Shown here one piece after another: positions 35,401-43,177 of a DNA stretch of 64,000 nucleotides. Location: NCBI GenBank assembly GCA_947589045.1, contig CANQBQ010000005.1, forward strand, positions 1-64,000. The letters are read 5' to 3'. Source of the DNA: an uncultured Clostridia bacterium (GTDB lineage Bacteria; Bacillota; Clostridia; Monoglobales; Monoglobaceae). Both the position numbers and the translations under genes were made by a program. The notes under the pieces were generated by a model that was not told the DNA's origin, did no database searches, and was given only the letters and a program-made list of their open reading frames with translations. Numbering within the stretch: the stretch's first letter is position 1; the number at the start of each line of letters is the position of its first letter.

Positions 35401-35645
35401 GCATCGTCAAGTATTACATTTGCAGCGTCATACGCAGTAGTTCCCTCTGACAAAACAGCTTTTTTCTGTATATGTCTGATTATTTCGGAAACATCCTGGA
35501 TGTTAACCTGATTATCTCCGTTAACATCGCCGTACATATATGTACCGCTGTCCGCCGCGAATACCGATGATATACCGGTTGTTACAAGCGTTGTCGCTAT
35601 CATTGCCACTGTAAGCAATAAAGCGAGCCATTTTCTTCTTCGCAT
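29430..35645 (-). CDS. Giant secreted CE8 pectinesterase with N-terminal dockerin
   Basis: A 2071-residue exported protein. Signal peptide (about 1-33), then a type I dockerin-like pair (about 38-102) with GDVNGDNQVNIQDVSEIIRH and DDAVNIKDVSEIVRLIQ; the second copy has a degenerate Ca-binding loop. Several beta-sandwich, probably carbohydrate-binding, modules follow, separated by Pro/Thr linkers (about 557-582 and 865-887). The pectinesterase beta-helix (about 1312-1685) has SSQDTF, NTDYICGG and WGRPWGG, so it should be active. It ends with modules similar to those of the downstream paralogue. ATG at 35645 is preferred: AGGAG is 8 bases upstream. An N-terminal dockerin is uncommon. Confidence 0.92.
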   Translation of the reverse strand: MRRRKWLALLLTVAMIATTLVTTGISSVFAADSGTYMYGDVNGDNQVNIQDVSEIIRHIQKKAVLSEGTTAYDAANVILDDAVNIKDVSEIVRLIQHKISKFDIDLDGDGYGPEGSVPHIATLEVGEGGTATITNSTTGTAAVASVAEAADDAEVETAAATVTQWTIEQYKEEVGADWVDGTYDSNNPPPIDNSCTTLMPEDEGVPNSCEDHGTVVFHSGDIIVDDENIKVSPSYGTARTNHWHYKFNQELQMPCLQGTGNAKDAFTDGAALQNSGSFMVYMPKKSGTLYVRNLVFGGKKYGVIRVDGLQYDPATGMISNPGTVGDVLDYIETASGHPVSQSSAIKVEADEIYYCLAGGSKIGIQGFTFVPNGATAPANDPNAKTTGDAAPEPTPFVKDPTFWKASENVTTDTKEMTNDALTFMTDMTYSGSSKTIDGESFGGYVSNSEDSGGWSGGAATGTALKFTAPSDGKITAYVTGAGIGKTFFIVEGGTETNPKNDPSVALVSYTPEDEAGRDFSRSCEVQSGKVYYVYLDGSKGRFCGLKFEAGGTVDPGETTEPTPTPDVNPTPTPDTPTPTPEETLPPLADNQVRGVKGDKIVINSTPDAGYKVDTITVSDGTEVKFDSADKTVASFEMPSADVTVTVTFKLAGSDSYDAVLTAEGGDAELSGEGVTAVGAASVDTASWEDFPFVKVTQDEVTNRVTYAVNGEMTEGNSKGEITLDAQATYGDANTMIFYNNNNNTNWKVGSVGYLLMKTSATIADTTDGLDAVVAVKVPYDSKLSVTTGGNSSHPQASVYAQTGLGADSQAARKVIATIPAGKNEIATSIEDEEYAAKKDDVVYIYCTDIATKFRSVEFIPDDGTDPTPPTPTATTEPEPTATTEPEPAGKTYTVKEGSTVTVTGTPDEDHAGMSTVVKVTTEDGAPVEVSADNTFVMPPQNVNVSVTFEVVSNIPQDKIWRADSAAVKAALTPTLNSNMTTVAVEADGATVGPNLTYDAGKKPTYVHTDGKSYSFTMGLRGGSGGTTDKFISIVPEQGADLTVTVVFDGHGGEGREQNIVYGDKKETAKSVAGGASTVVMDLTKEDLAANPDQPIFTYGGGSNKNVYAIFLEYFVSEPEKTVKGSVTNNTGYDFAGKNIVFTNASDPSETYTTPYGATYSLSLPKGKTFNATIEGYDDVCTTLETKDITVSKNRYDQTVDITFVKIEELSVKGNVSMISSHDVLTPVYDYNPEVSTTLVFTNAEGEGSPVEAVVGTDGSYTVSLMSAETYNVSIKDENGYTLSPLSQTYTLEGGDQAPFKNILLMKDVGDSIEYKDTLTVGTDKDYPSISEALAAVRLMKGRTAGQVVTIAIDPGTYQEQLYVDVPDIALKAANPDNKPKITFYYGIGYIYYSVASSNGNGGYAGWYSADYAVQKTGRFGVNNWGATIRTTAKGFYMENIDVQNSYNLYITEQEVADGVIPGGGDAKTVQRTDTSTPVNNSTYNERAAAIFAGGSEIELYKCSFVSSQDTFGTGADSMYVKDCLISGNTDYICGGNNCYFENCELRWQGMTDKDNGGYITACKTSSATDLGYYLKDCKITKNPDSSMKAGGGGTWGRPWGGANTPTIYDHTIIANDVNKPNGWDSMSGASPQQARFSVINGVYKESDTEEATDLTAKNDNPSTTVLDPPDATDYFGLWMPKNYEGEVGELTEYTTVWQFGRGSGAADYSIEGAASSPIEIVGSTNGPAAQNLTVDATVGKFENTTRNDQWAQVNAGTKFTLPVVNGTVITFGSNTAEELAVDGYAFNKNASFTYYGDATTLELTVSAGGYLSYIQTKSPATPTAYDNTPHNVSIASVASEQGSVTTDPSGTAPMGKIVTITATPTETYKVKNGGISVQTASGNPVTLSGDKFQMPAEDVTVKVEFDEKVTEQPSNINYEMAFNSVGATVDGVKISSQGEYKLFDDFVTLVNMKSDNDHGIDGNGGSIKVQVPGKVKITVGTCAYDDFKLVITPDGGGDAITVDDIVGNAQGMSAGGMGTYKCYSAGDSQSYVEKTYEGGATTLTITFENSTNGANNGARFWLPYLRVQTVE

Positions 35646-35777
35646 TTTCAAAACTCCTTTTTTGATAAAATTTATTTTAATTATTTTTTTACAAAATTAT
35701 GTCTTAAGCCGCCCCTGTCGGTACCAAATTCAAGTTACAATAAAATTACAACCATATTACGGCTATATTACATATTA

Positions 35778-35806
35778 ATTTTAGCATTATAAATTCAATA
35801 TGTCAA
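35778..35806 (-). promoter_or_regulatory. Predicted promoter of dockerin pectinesterase
   Basis: Minus strand TTGACA (35801-35806) and TAAAAT (35778-35783), spacer 17. It gives an AT-rich leader of about 125 bases. Confidence 0.7.
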
Positions 35807-35875
35807 TATATACAAAAAAATAATTTTTATTTTTTTGTTTTTTTGCACATTTGCCGTAAAAAATGCATATAGCAT

Positions 35876-35907
35876 AAAAACAGCCTGTTTTCAAACAGGC
35901 TGTTTTT
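35876..35907. terminator. Terminator after 35938-37377 gene
   Basis: AAAAACAGCCTG pairs with CAGGCTGTTTTT, flanked by A and T runs so it works in either direction. Confidence 0.92.
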
Positions 35908-35937
35908 ATAAATTTTCGGCAATTACAATTTATTTTA

Positions 35938-37377
35938 TTACAACGTATTTTCATAAAGCGGCTTGTCGGTGGTTTTGTACGAATTTGTCAGGAATTTACC
36001 GTGATCTATGTAGGAATACTTGCCCGCTAAGGTATCGAGGCGCAGTCTTGCGCACTGTATGATTACCTGATACAAAAACGCGCTGCTGCCCGCAGGCACG
36101 TTAAACTCTATCGTTTCGGTCTGCTCCTTGCTCCATTGGTCGGTCAGAGACACATTGAACCCGACCTTTATTCCCGCCTTAACCACCTCGGAGTCCAGTT
36201 CAAAGTTAAACTCCGTAGATATATCGACGGTTCTTGAAGTCATAAAGCCGCTGGTCATACTCTTTACGTATTTTACCTCCGCATTTGAACCGGTATTGTC
36301 TATATATCCTATTTTTTGCACGTCCGAGGAATAGAACACCATGGCTTCGGCATAGTTTTCATCGGAAACACACAAGAGCGACTGCGAAAACGTGTCTATG
36401 TCGGCAGGCGGAAGGCTGTCGAAAACCGTGACCTTATCTATTATGTCAAACGAATTGCCCAGCACGCTCGCCACCCTGTGTATTGCGAGCACGGCATCGT
36501 AATGCTTGCGAAGCGCGTCGGGGTCGGTATAAAGAGCCGAACGCGCGGAGATTGTCAATTCGGTCTTATGTTTTGGTTCGCTCTTTTTTTCCTTGTAGTT
36601 TTTTATTTTAAGACGCCAATCGCAAGTCACAACGCCGACGCCTTCGCATTTTTTAGCCCCGGGGTCATAGCCGCTCACCAGCGTTATAACTCTGTTGCAA
36701 TCCCCACTGTCGTAATCACTCTCTATATCGCTTTCGTTTAATCCCTCAATCGCGTTTGAAAAAATCGCCTCCAGGGTCACTCGGTCAATTCCTTCAACGG
36801 TCGCCGCAGTGCAGGCAGCCGCGGCTTGCCTGAACATATTTTTTATTGCGTCGACCGTCGCATATTCGCCCGAAATCGTATCTTCGGGATACTCGCAATA
36901 CGGGAAATCGGGCATTTTTTCTTTTAAGTATTTATAATTCTCTTTATTTTGAATAGTACGGAGCATTGTGCTAAACTTGCCCGCGCTTCCCTCCTCCCAT
37001 TTTCCGTTGGCAATCTGTTCGTATCGTATGTCGAGCAATTCGTTCAAAAGCGCGGTGCCTCTGACGCTGCTGTCGGGGAGCTTAATGCCGCGAACATCGT
37101 CCGAAGCCTTGTCGAAGTCCCCGCAGAGCTTATCTTGGTAAACGCCGAACGTGGTAAGCGTTCCGACTCCGACCGCCTCCGCGACTTCTTCGATGTTCTT
37201 GGCGAGCTTTGCGCCTCTGGTCTCGCTGCAGTTCAATCCTATGGCGTTGAGCTGCTTGGTAAGCTCGCTCGGAACTATGCGCGTCGGTTCGCACGGCACA
37301 AGGTCAATCGGAATTCCGTCAATATAAAACGGATTTGCCTGACGTTCCTTTCTTGCATCAGACATAATAACATTCAT
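35938..37377 (-). CDS. Unrecognised protein with aerolysin-like C-terminal strand region
   Basis: A 479-residue protein without a signal peptide or membrane helices. The N-terminal 330 residues are mixed alpha/beta and not recognised (a Cys in LVPCEPTRIVPSELTKQLN, then a helical stretch). The last 130 residues are beta-rich: SGFMTSRTVDISTEFNFEL, VVKAGIKVGFNVSL, QTETIEFNVPAGSSAFLYQ. Alternating polar strands leading to a VPAG turn resemble the pore-forming/stalk region of aerolysin or ETX/MTX2 folds. This is pattern matching only. ATG at 37377 is chosen over upstream starts because AGGAG lies before it, though at a longish 10 bases. It is monocistronic, bounded by terminators. Confidence 0.6.
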   Translation of the reverse strand: MNVIMSDARKERQANPFYIDGIPIDLVPCEPTRIVPSELTKQLNAIGLNCSETRGAKLAKNIEEVAEAVGVGTLTTFGVYQDKLCGDFDKASDDVRGIKLPDSSVRGTALLNELLDIRYEQIANGKWEEGSAGKFSTMLRTIQNKENYKYLKEKMPDFPYCEYPEDTISGEYATVDAIKNMFRQAAAACTAATVEGIDRVTLEAIFSNAIEGLNESDIESDYDSGDCNRVITLVSGYDPGAKKCEGVGVVTCDWRLKIKNYKEKKSEPKHKTELTISARSALYTDPDALRKHYDAVLAIHRVASVLGNSFDIIDKVTVFDSLPPADIDTFSQSLLCVSDENYAEAMVFYSSDVQKIGYIDNTGSNAEVKYVKSMTSGFMTSRTVDISTEFNFELDSEVVKAGIKVGFNVSLTDQWSKEQTETIEFNVPAGSSAFLYQVIIQCARLRLDTLAGKYSYIDHGKFLTNSYKTTDKPLYENTL

Positions 37378-37584
37378 TGAAATACAACTCCTTTTGATAA
37401 TATTTAAAATAAATTTTATATTTTTCTTTTTTAAAGGTGTTTGTATAATTATATGAACAAAATATGGACAAAATGCTTCCAAAGAACACACTTAAAATTT
37501 GACAAAAATTATTTCGATACATAAATTATTTATCTGATTTATATTATGATTTTAACAAATTTGCGGCAAAAGTCAATAAAAAAC

Positions 37585-37616
37585 AAAAAATCCTGCTTTT
37601 TGCAAGCAGGATTTTC
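37585..37616. terminator. Terminator of rubrerythrin gene
   Basis: AAAAATCCTGCTT pairs with AAGCAGGATTTT, with T-rich sequence following on the minus strand. Confidence 0.9.
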
Positions 37617-37635
37617 CGTAAATTCAATTATTCGC

Positions 37636-38178
37636 TTAACCGAAGTATCTCTTGAGGAGTCCGGCAAACGCCTTGCCGTGTCTTGCTTCGTCACGCGCCA
37701 TTTCGTGAACGGTGTCGTGAATAGCGTCAAGACCCTGCTCCTTAGCCATCTTTGCGAGGTCAGTCTTGCCGGCTGTCGCGCCGTTCTCCGCCTCGACTCT
37801 CATCTCAAGATTTTTCTTGGTGCTGTCGGTCACAACTTCGCCGAGAAGCTCCGCAAACTTAGCCGCGTGCTCCGCTTCCTCGTAAGCCGCCTTCTCCCAG
37901 TAAAGTCCGATTTCGGGATAACCCTCGCGGTGAGCGACTCTCGCCATCGCAAGATACATACCAACCTCGGTGCATTCGCCGTTGAAGTTAGCGCGCAGAC
38001 CGTCCAGAATTTCCTCCGAAACGCCCTTTGCAACGCCTACAACGTGCTCGGACGCCCAAGTCATATCGCCGTCCTGCTTATTGAATTTTGAACCCGGAAC
38101 TCCGCACTGCGGGCATTTTTCGGGAGGATTGTCTCCCTCGTAAACGTAGCCGCATACGGGACATACCCATTTAGCCAT
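37636..38178 (-). CDS. Reverse rubrerythrin (N-terminal rubredoxin, C-terminal diiron)
   Basis: A peroxidase that reduces hydrogen peroxide to water in anaerobes. The 180-residue protein begins with a rubredoxin-type centre ([10 protein letters not shown] and [11 protein letters not shown]), followed by a ferritin-like diiron domain with [43 protein letters not shown] and [11 protein letters not shown]. This order is the reverse of classical rubrerythrin and is typical of clostridial reverse rubrerythrins. The ATG at 38178 follows GAGGAGG. It has its own consensus promoter and terminator. Confidence 0.95.
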   Translation of the reverse strand: MAKWVCPVCGYVYEGDNPPEKCPQCGVPGSKFNKQDGDMTWASEHVVGVAKGVSEEILDGLRANFNGECTEVGMYLAMARVAHREGYPEIGLYWEKAAYEEAEHAAKFAELLGEVVTDSTKKNLEMRVEAENGATAGKTDLAKMAKEQGLDAIHDTVHEMARDEARHGKAFAGLLKRYFG

Positions 38179-38239
38179 AATAAAAAACCTCCTCACGCGC
38201 GGACGAGCCGCACAAATTATGTAATTTTTAATTAACTCA

Positions 38240-38268
38240 ATTATAAGAAAAAAGCCTTCCCGTGTCAA
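38240..38268 (-). promoter_or_regulatory. Perfect SigA promoter of rubrerythrin gene
   Basis: Minus strand TTGACA (38263-38268) and TATAAT (38240-38245), spacer 17; leader about 55 bases. Confidence 0.85.
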
Positions 38269-38340
38269 GAGCATTTTTGACAAAAATATGTCAATTTCGT
38301 TTGTTCCCCGCGGAAACCTGATTTTCGGTTCGCCCGCACC

Positions 38341-38548
38341 GCCCGCGCTTCGCTCGGGCGGGGGATTATGTACTTTTCTTGATAGCAAGAAAAGTACCAA
38401 AAGAACTATTCAAGGGGGTACCCCTTGAAAAACCCCGACGGACGCAAGGCTGTTGCCTAAAGCGTCCGTCAAAACCCAAGGGCGGTAAAGCGGTTGCCTA
38501 ATTTTACCGTTTCTATTTAAGTTTTTGTGTGAGTGCATCCACGAGCGG
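38341..38548 (+). repeat. Intergenic modular hairpin repeat, copy B
   Basis: Hairpins in order: GCCCG..CGGGC (38341-38359), GTACTTTTCTTG..CAAGAAAAGTAC (38370-38397), TTCAAGGGG..CCCCTTGAA (38409-38429), GACGGACGC..GCGTCCGTC (38437-38470), then a CGGTAAA..TTTTACCG stem. The first three modules match copies A and C; the rest is specific to this copy. A 26-base end piece near 38520-38546 (minus strand) recurs at 3580-3605 with three differences. Confidence 0.78.
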
Positions 38549-38562
38549 GGAGCGCGGCACTA

Positions 38563-41127
38563 TTATTTATATGCTTTTATCAACAGTCCCTCGAGTTCGG
38601 AAACGAGCGGAAGTCTGGGATTTGCCGTGGTACACTGGTCTCCGAACGCCTTATCCGCAAGGTCGGCAACCTTCGACATATACTCCTTTTCGTCTATGCC
38701 GCACTCGCTGATGGTCGCGGGAATATGAAGCTCTTTTATAAGGCCGCGCACCGCCTTGACAAGAGATTTTACGCCCTCCTCGTCGGTCTTTGCGGGAAGT
38801 CCGACCGTGCGCGCTATTTCCGCATATTTTTTATCCGCTATAAACGTCTCGTATTTCGGGAATGACACAAACTTGGTCGGCTTCTGCGCGTTATATTCTA
38901 TAACATGGGGGAGCAAAATTGCGTTTGCGCGTCCGTGCGGGATATGGAACTCGCCGCCGAGCTTGTGCGCGAGCGAGTGATTTATGCCGAGGAACGCGTT
39001 TGTAAACGCCATACCAGCCATACAGCTTGCGTTGTGCATCTTCTCTCTCGCGAGCTTATCTCCGTTATACGATTTAATAAGGTACTCAAACACTATCTGA
39101 ATTGCCTTCATTGCGAGCGCGTCGGTATAGTCGGACGCGAACACCGAAACATACGCCTCTATCGCGTGGGTCAAAACGTCCATACCCGTATCCGCTGTAA
39201 TCGACGCGGGAACGGTATAGACATACTGCGGGTCGATTATGGCGACGTCGGGAGTTAGCTCATAGTCGGCGAGCGGGTACTTCATATTTATTTCCTTGTC
39301 CGAAATAACCGAGAAAGACGTTACCTCGCTGCCCGTTCCGCTCGTGGTCGGGATTGCGACCATCTTGGTCTTTCTGCCGAGCTTCGGGAATTTATACGAC
39401 CTCTTTCTGATGTCCATAAACTTAATCGCCATACTCTGGAAGTCGGAGTCGGGGTACTCGTAAAAGAGCTGCATACCCTTTGCCGCGTCTATCGCGCTGC
39501 CGCCGCCGAGCGCGATTATTACATCGGGGCGGAACGTGTCCATAGCCTCCTTGCCCTTCATAATAGTCGCGAGCGAGGGGTCGGGCTCAACGTCGGAGAA
39601 TATCTCGCAATGAACGTGGTCGGGGCGTTTTCTGAGATAATACAGCACCTTGTCCACATATCCGAGCTTTACCATAGACCGGTCGGTAACTATAAACGCG
39701 CGGCTTATATCCGGCATTTTTTCAAGATACTGCGTCGAGTCCGCCTCGAAATAAATTTTGTCCGGAATTTTGAACCACTGCATATTAACTCTCCTTTTTG
39801 CCACTCTTTTTACATTTATAAGATTGGACGTAGACACGTTCTGCGTCGTGGAATTGTTGCCGTAGCTTCCGCAGCCGAGCGTGAGCGACGGCATATTCGT
39901 ATTGTAAATGTCGCCTATCGCGCCGTGCGTCGACGGCGAATTTACGATAAGTCTGCCCGCCTTGAGCGTCTTTGAGAACCTGTCCACAACCTTGTCGTCC
40001 TCGGTGTGTACCGCCGCAGAGTGACCGAGACCGCCAAATTCGAGCATCTCCTCGGCTATCTTCAATCCCTCGTCGGTGCTGTCTACCACATAGTACGCGA
40101 GCACGGGGCTGAGCTTCTCGTGCGAAAGGGGATATTTAAGTCCCACGCCGCCGAGCGGCACCATAAGGATTTTAGTATCTTCGGGAACGTCAATTCCCGC
40201 AAGCTCCGCTATCTTGACCGCCGACTGTCCCACAACATTCGGACGTATAGCCGTCTTTTCGGGGTCATACATAACCTTTTCGAGCTTTTTGCGCTCAGCG
40301 TCGTTTACATAGTAACAGCCGTTCTCCTTGGTGAACTTCTCAAACTCCCCGGAGATTTCCCTGTCCACTATCGCCGCCTGCTCCGACGCGCAAATCATAC
40401 CGTTGTCAAACGTCTTTGAGAGAATAAGGTCTGTCGCCGCGCGCTTTACGTTCGCGGTCTTTTCGATATAGCAGGGTACGTTTCCCGCTCCCACGCCGAG
40501 CGCGGGCTTTCCTGCGCTGTACGCCGCCTTTACCATTCCGGGACCGCCGGTCGCAAGAATTAACGCGACTCCGGGGTGGTTCATAAGCGCGTTGGTTGCC
40601 TCAACCGAAGGCTCGTCTATCCACTGTATGCAGTTCTTCGGCGCACCCGCCTCGACAGCCGCCTTCAAAAGCACCTTTGCCGCCTCAACGCTGCACTTTT
40701 GAGCGTTGGGGTGGAAGCCGAATATAATCGGGTTTCTCGCCTTTATTGAGATTATGGACTTAAACATAGCCGTAGATGTGGGGTTTGTAACCGGAGTTAC
40801 GCCGCATACCACGCCCACAGGCTCGGCAATCATCTCATAGTCCTCGTAATCGTTCTCCGAAATAACGCCTACCGTCTTTTCGGCTTTGATGCTGTGGTAA
40901 ATATATTCGGTAGCAAATATGTTCTTCGTCATCTTGTCCTCGTAAACGCCGCGTCCCGTTTCCTCGACCGCCATCTTCGCAAGACGCATATGCTCCGCCT
41001 GACCCGCAAGAGCCATCGCCTTCACTATGTTGTCTACCTGCTCCTGGTTGAGCTCCATAAACTCGCGCAGAGCCTCCTGCCCCTTTTCAACCAGCTCGTC
41101 AATCATTTTCTGAACAGACTTTGCCAT
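38563..41127 (-). CDS. adhE: Bifunctional acetaldehyde-CoA / alcohol dehydrogenase
   Basis: AdhE reduces acetyl-CoA to acetaldehyde and then ethanol, reoxidising two NADH during fermentation, and assembles into cytoplasmic spirosomes. The 854-residue protein has the N-terminal aldehyde dehydrogenase (about 1-430; catalytic Cys in MICASEQ, about 243; TGGPGMVKAAY) and the C-terminal iron alcohol dehydrogenase (about 448-854; ALGGGSAIDAAKG, PTTSGTGSEVT, and the metal His residues in HSLAHKLGGEFHIPHG). Expression is predicted to be controlled by a Rex box just after the transcription start. Aggressive pairing of promoter and operator suggests strong NADH-dependent induction. Confidence 0.98.
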   Translation of the reverse strand: MAKSVQKMIDELVEKGQEALREFMELNQEQVDNIVKAMALAGQAEHMRLAKMAVEETGRGVYEDKMTKNIFATEYIYHSIKAEKTVGVISENDYEDYEMIAEPVGVVCGVTPVTNPTSTAMFKSIISIKARNPIIFGFHPNAQKCSVEAAKVLLKAAVEAGAPKNCIQWIDEPSVEATNALMNHPGVALILATGGPGMVKAAYSAGKPALGVGAGNVPCYIEKTANVKRAATDLILSKTFDNGMICASEQAAIVDREISGEFEKFTKENGCYYVNDAERKKLEKVMYDPEKTAIRPNVVGQSAVKIAELAGIDVPEDTKILMVPLGGVGLKYPLSHEKLSPVLAYYVVDSTDEGLKIAEEMLEFGGLGHSAAVHTEDDKVVDRFSKTLKAGRLIVNSPSTHGAIGDIYNTNMPSLTLGCGSYGNNSTTQNVSTSNLINVKRVAKRRVNMQWFKIPDKIYFEADSTQYLEKMPDISRAFIVTDRSMVKLGYVDKVLYYLRKRPDHVHCEIFSDVEPDPSLATIMKGKEAMDTFRPDVIIALGGGSAIDAAKGMQLFYEYPDSDFQSMAIKFMDIRKRSYKFPKLGRKTKMVAIPTTSGTGSEVTSFSVISDKEINMKYPLADYELTPDVAIIDPQYVYTVPASITADTGMDVLTHAIEAYVSVFASDYTDALAMKAIQIVFEYLIKSYNGDKLAREKMHNASCMAGMAFTNAFLGINHSLAHKLGGEFHIPHGRANAILLPHVIEYNAQKPTKFVSFPKYETFIADKKYAEIARTVGLPAKTDEEGVKSLVKAVRGLIKELHIPATISECGIDEKEYMSKVADLADKAFGDQCTTANPRLPLVSELEGLLIKAYK

Positions 41128-41173
41128 AACATTTTCCTCCTTAATTTCCGCCCTCGGTATTTGCCGAGGGCGA

Positions 41174-41191
41174 TTGTTAAAAAATTAACAA
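41174..41191. promoter_or_regulatory. Rex operator of adhE
   Basis: TTGTTAAAAAATTAACAA is a perfect inverted repeat (TTGTTAA-AAAA-TTAACAA), matching the Firmicute Rex consensus. It lies just downstream of the adhE -10, so bound Rex would block transcription when NADH/NAD+ is low. Confidence 0.92.
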
Positions 41192-41201
41192 CTTTAGTGT
41201 T

Positions 41202-41230
41202 ATTATACTCCTTTGTTAAAATTTTGTCAA
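41202..41230 (-). promoter_or_regulatory. Perfect SigA promoter of adhE
   Basis: Minus strand TTGACA (41225-41230) and TATAAT (41202-41207), 17-base spacer. The leader also has a GC hairpin (CGCCCTCGG..CCGAGGGCG, about 41149-41172) before the ribosome-binding site. Confidence 0.9.
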
Positions 41231-41271
41231 TCCTTGCCGAATAAAAATATTCACAAATTGTATTATTTTTA

Positions 41272-41300
41272 TTGAAAATTTTTGTGCTATTGTTTATAAT
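41272..41300 (+). promoter_or_regulatory. Promoter of DUF4330 / O-antigen-ligase-like operon
   Basis: TTGAAA (41272-41277) and TATAAT (41295-41300), spacer 17; divergent from adhE. Confidence 0.7.
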
Positions 41301-41423
41301 AACATTGATTATAATTTATATTATGTTAAAATTGCGTTTCGGTATGCGGGAAAAGCGGTGCCGAAGCAATACACGCTCCTCCGACTCGGGTGGGAGCGGC
41401 GAGACGGGAGATTTTTGATTTTT

Positions 41424-41843
41424 ATGGAAAAAAAGTTTTTCGGAAGGTTCAACATCATAGACATCATACTGTTTTCGATAATAATTGTCGGAGTTATAAT
41501 TGCCGTCGTGAGGATTTTTTGGGACGGCTCGGGAGGTTATGAGGACGCGGAAATAACCGCCGTGTTTGTCGCGGAGGACTTCCGCGACGAGGTTCTGCCG
41601 TATCTTCAGAGCGGCGAGGAGCTTATGAACGAGGCGGACAACAGCGTTATCGGGCGCGTGGTAAGCTCGGAGGTAAGTCCCGACGGAGTGCTTTCGGTCA
41701 AATCGTACGCCGAGGGCGCAAAGCTCGAACACGGCATTATGCTCGGAAACACAACATACTTTATCGGCGGCGAGGTGTCGATTATCGCGGGCGACGCGGT
41801 ATTTGACGCGTATCTGAGCGATATAGAATTGATTATAAAGTAG
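41424..41843 (+). CDS. DUF4330-like single-pass membrane protein
   Basis: A 139-residue protein with an N-terminal GRFNIIDIILF motif, one membrane helix (about 12-33) and an extracytoplasmic beta domain (DAEITAVFVAEDFRDEVLPY, GNTTYFIGGEVSIIAGDAV). The layout matches the DUF4330 family, whose role is unknown. The start is uncertain: ATG at 41424 is 13 bases from GGGAG, while the TTG at 41415 is 4 bases from it. It is followed 8 bases later by an O-antigen-ligase-like gene, suggesting a role in envelope polysaccharide assembly (inference). Confidence 0.75.
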   Translation: MEKKFFGRFNIIDIILFSIIIVGVIIAVVRIFWDGSGGYEDAEITAVFVAEDFRDEVLPYLQSGEELMNEADNSVIGRVVSSEVSPDGVLSVKSYAEGAKLEHGIMLGNTTYFIGGEVSIIAGDAVFDAYLSDIELIIK

Positions 41844-41851
41844 GTTTTTGC

Positions 41852-43177
41852 GTGAAATCGTTTATTGAACTGATATTTGATAGCTTTTCGTTCAGGATAT
41901 ACGAGACCGCGACCAGCGTCTGGAACTATCTGAACGAGATGGTGGTGAGGCTGTGGTACCTCAGCGGAACATACAGCTTTTTCAGCACGCCCGTGCGCCG
42001 TCTGAGCGAAAAAATCCCCAAAAGTTCAATAAAATATCAGCCCGCTTTTTTGGGTATCGCGCTCTGTGTTATGCTTATGATACCGTATTCGCACTGGGCA
42101 AACATCTACGCGCTCCCGATTTTCGCCGCGAGCGCTCTGCTTTTCCTGTCGCACAACGCCGCGACGCATATGGGCGGCAACTTTGCGACAGCCATATTTA
42201 CCATGCTGATTGTAATAACGATATGCTCGCTGACGGTTCCTTATCTGGTGCTGCGCCCGCTCCTTTATCTCGCGCTCGCCATTTCGTTCTTCTTTCTGGT
42301 ATCGTTCGGTCTGGACAGCGAGGAGGACATATACTCTTTTCTCGCGCCGATTTATCTGCTCACCGTAGCTCTTTCGGTGATTGCCCTCGTGCAGTCGGTA
42401 AACTGCTTCGGGGCGTACGGAATTTCCGCGACTCTCTCGTCGGGCATCGCGTTTTCCGAGCTTCTTGTGATATTCACTCCGTTTTGCCTTGTGTTCGCAA
42501 ATATGCAAAAATCCCGCATACGCACCAACATATACGCGGGAGCCGTTATAATTTTGTCGTTCGCGGCTGTTATGGCGACCGGCTCGGGCGACGGACTCTG
42601 GGCTTACGCCGTTTCGATAAGCATATTCATACTCATATCCAACCGCCGCTGGACGCCGCTCATACTGCTGTTCTTCCCCGCGCTCTGGATCGGCGCGCTG
42701 AGGCAGATTTTCGACTTCTGGCAAAATCATCTTCAGAGCAAAAACCTTATTGAAGCAATTATGCTCGCGGGGACAAATATCTGGCACAACAGCACCGGCG
42801 TTGCGTCAAACGAGTTTATGAGCGCGTACTCGGGCATTTACGGAAGCACCGCGTCTCACGCCGCGATTGAAATTCCGCATATGCCGATCCCCGCTTCGTA
42901 TCTCAAAATACTGACCGAGGCGGGAGCGGTAATATTGTTCGCGTTTTTGTACTATACGATACGCCTCGCGCACACCTGCCTTATTGCGATATTCCGCCCG
43001 AACGACGACAGAAAAATGCTCTTTGTCGCGGGCTTTTCGGTACTGCTGGCAATCGCGGTGTCGGGAATTTTCGAGCACACCCTGTTCGAGCCGCGCATAC
43101 TGATACCGTACTGGTCTATGCTCGGTCTTATCGCGGTCAACAAGAGAATAAAATTGAATTTTCAGTTGACAAACTGA
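41852..43177 (+). CDS. O-antigen ligase / Wzy-like polytopic membrane protein
   Basis: A 441-residue protein with about eleven transmembrane segments and one large extracytoplasmic loop near residues 300-355 (HNSTGVASNEFMSAYSGIYG, then ASHAAIEIPHMPIPASYL). The loop position and the two short helices after it are typical of the Wzy polymerase / WaaL ligase superfamily, which use lipid-linked glycans. It starts with GTG 8 bases after the DUF4330 gene. The promoter of the downstream tRNA overlaps its last codons. Assignment is by topology and short motifs, so only moderate. Confidence 0.72.
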   Translation: MKSFIELIFDSFSFRIYETATSVWNYLNEMVVRLWYLSGTYSFFSTPVRRLSEKIPKSSIKYQPAFLGIALCVMLMIPYSHWANIYALPIFAASALLFLSHNAATHMGGNFATAIFTMLIVITICSLTVPYLVLRPLLYLALAISFFFLVSFGLDSEEDIYSFLAPIYLLTVALSVIALVQSVNCFGAYGISATLSSGIAFSELLVIFTPFCLVFANMQKSRIRTNIYAGAVIILSFAAVMATGSGDGLWAYAVSISIFILISNRRWTPLILLFFPALWIGALRQIFDFWQNHLQSKNLIEAIMLAGTNIWHNSTGVASNEFMSAYSGIYGSTASHAAIEIPHMPIPASYLKILTEAGAVILFAFLYYTIRLAHTCLIAIFRPNDDRKMLFVAGFSVLLAIAVSGIFEHTLFEPRILIPYWSMLGLIAVNKRIKLNFQLTN

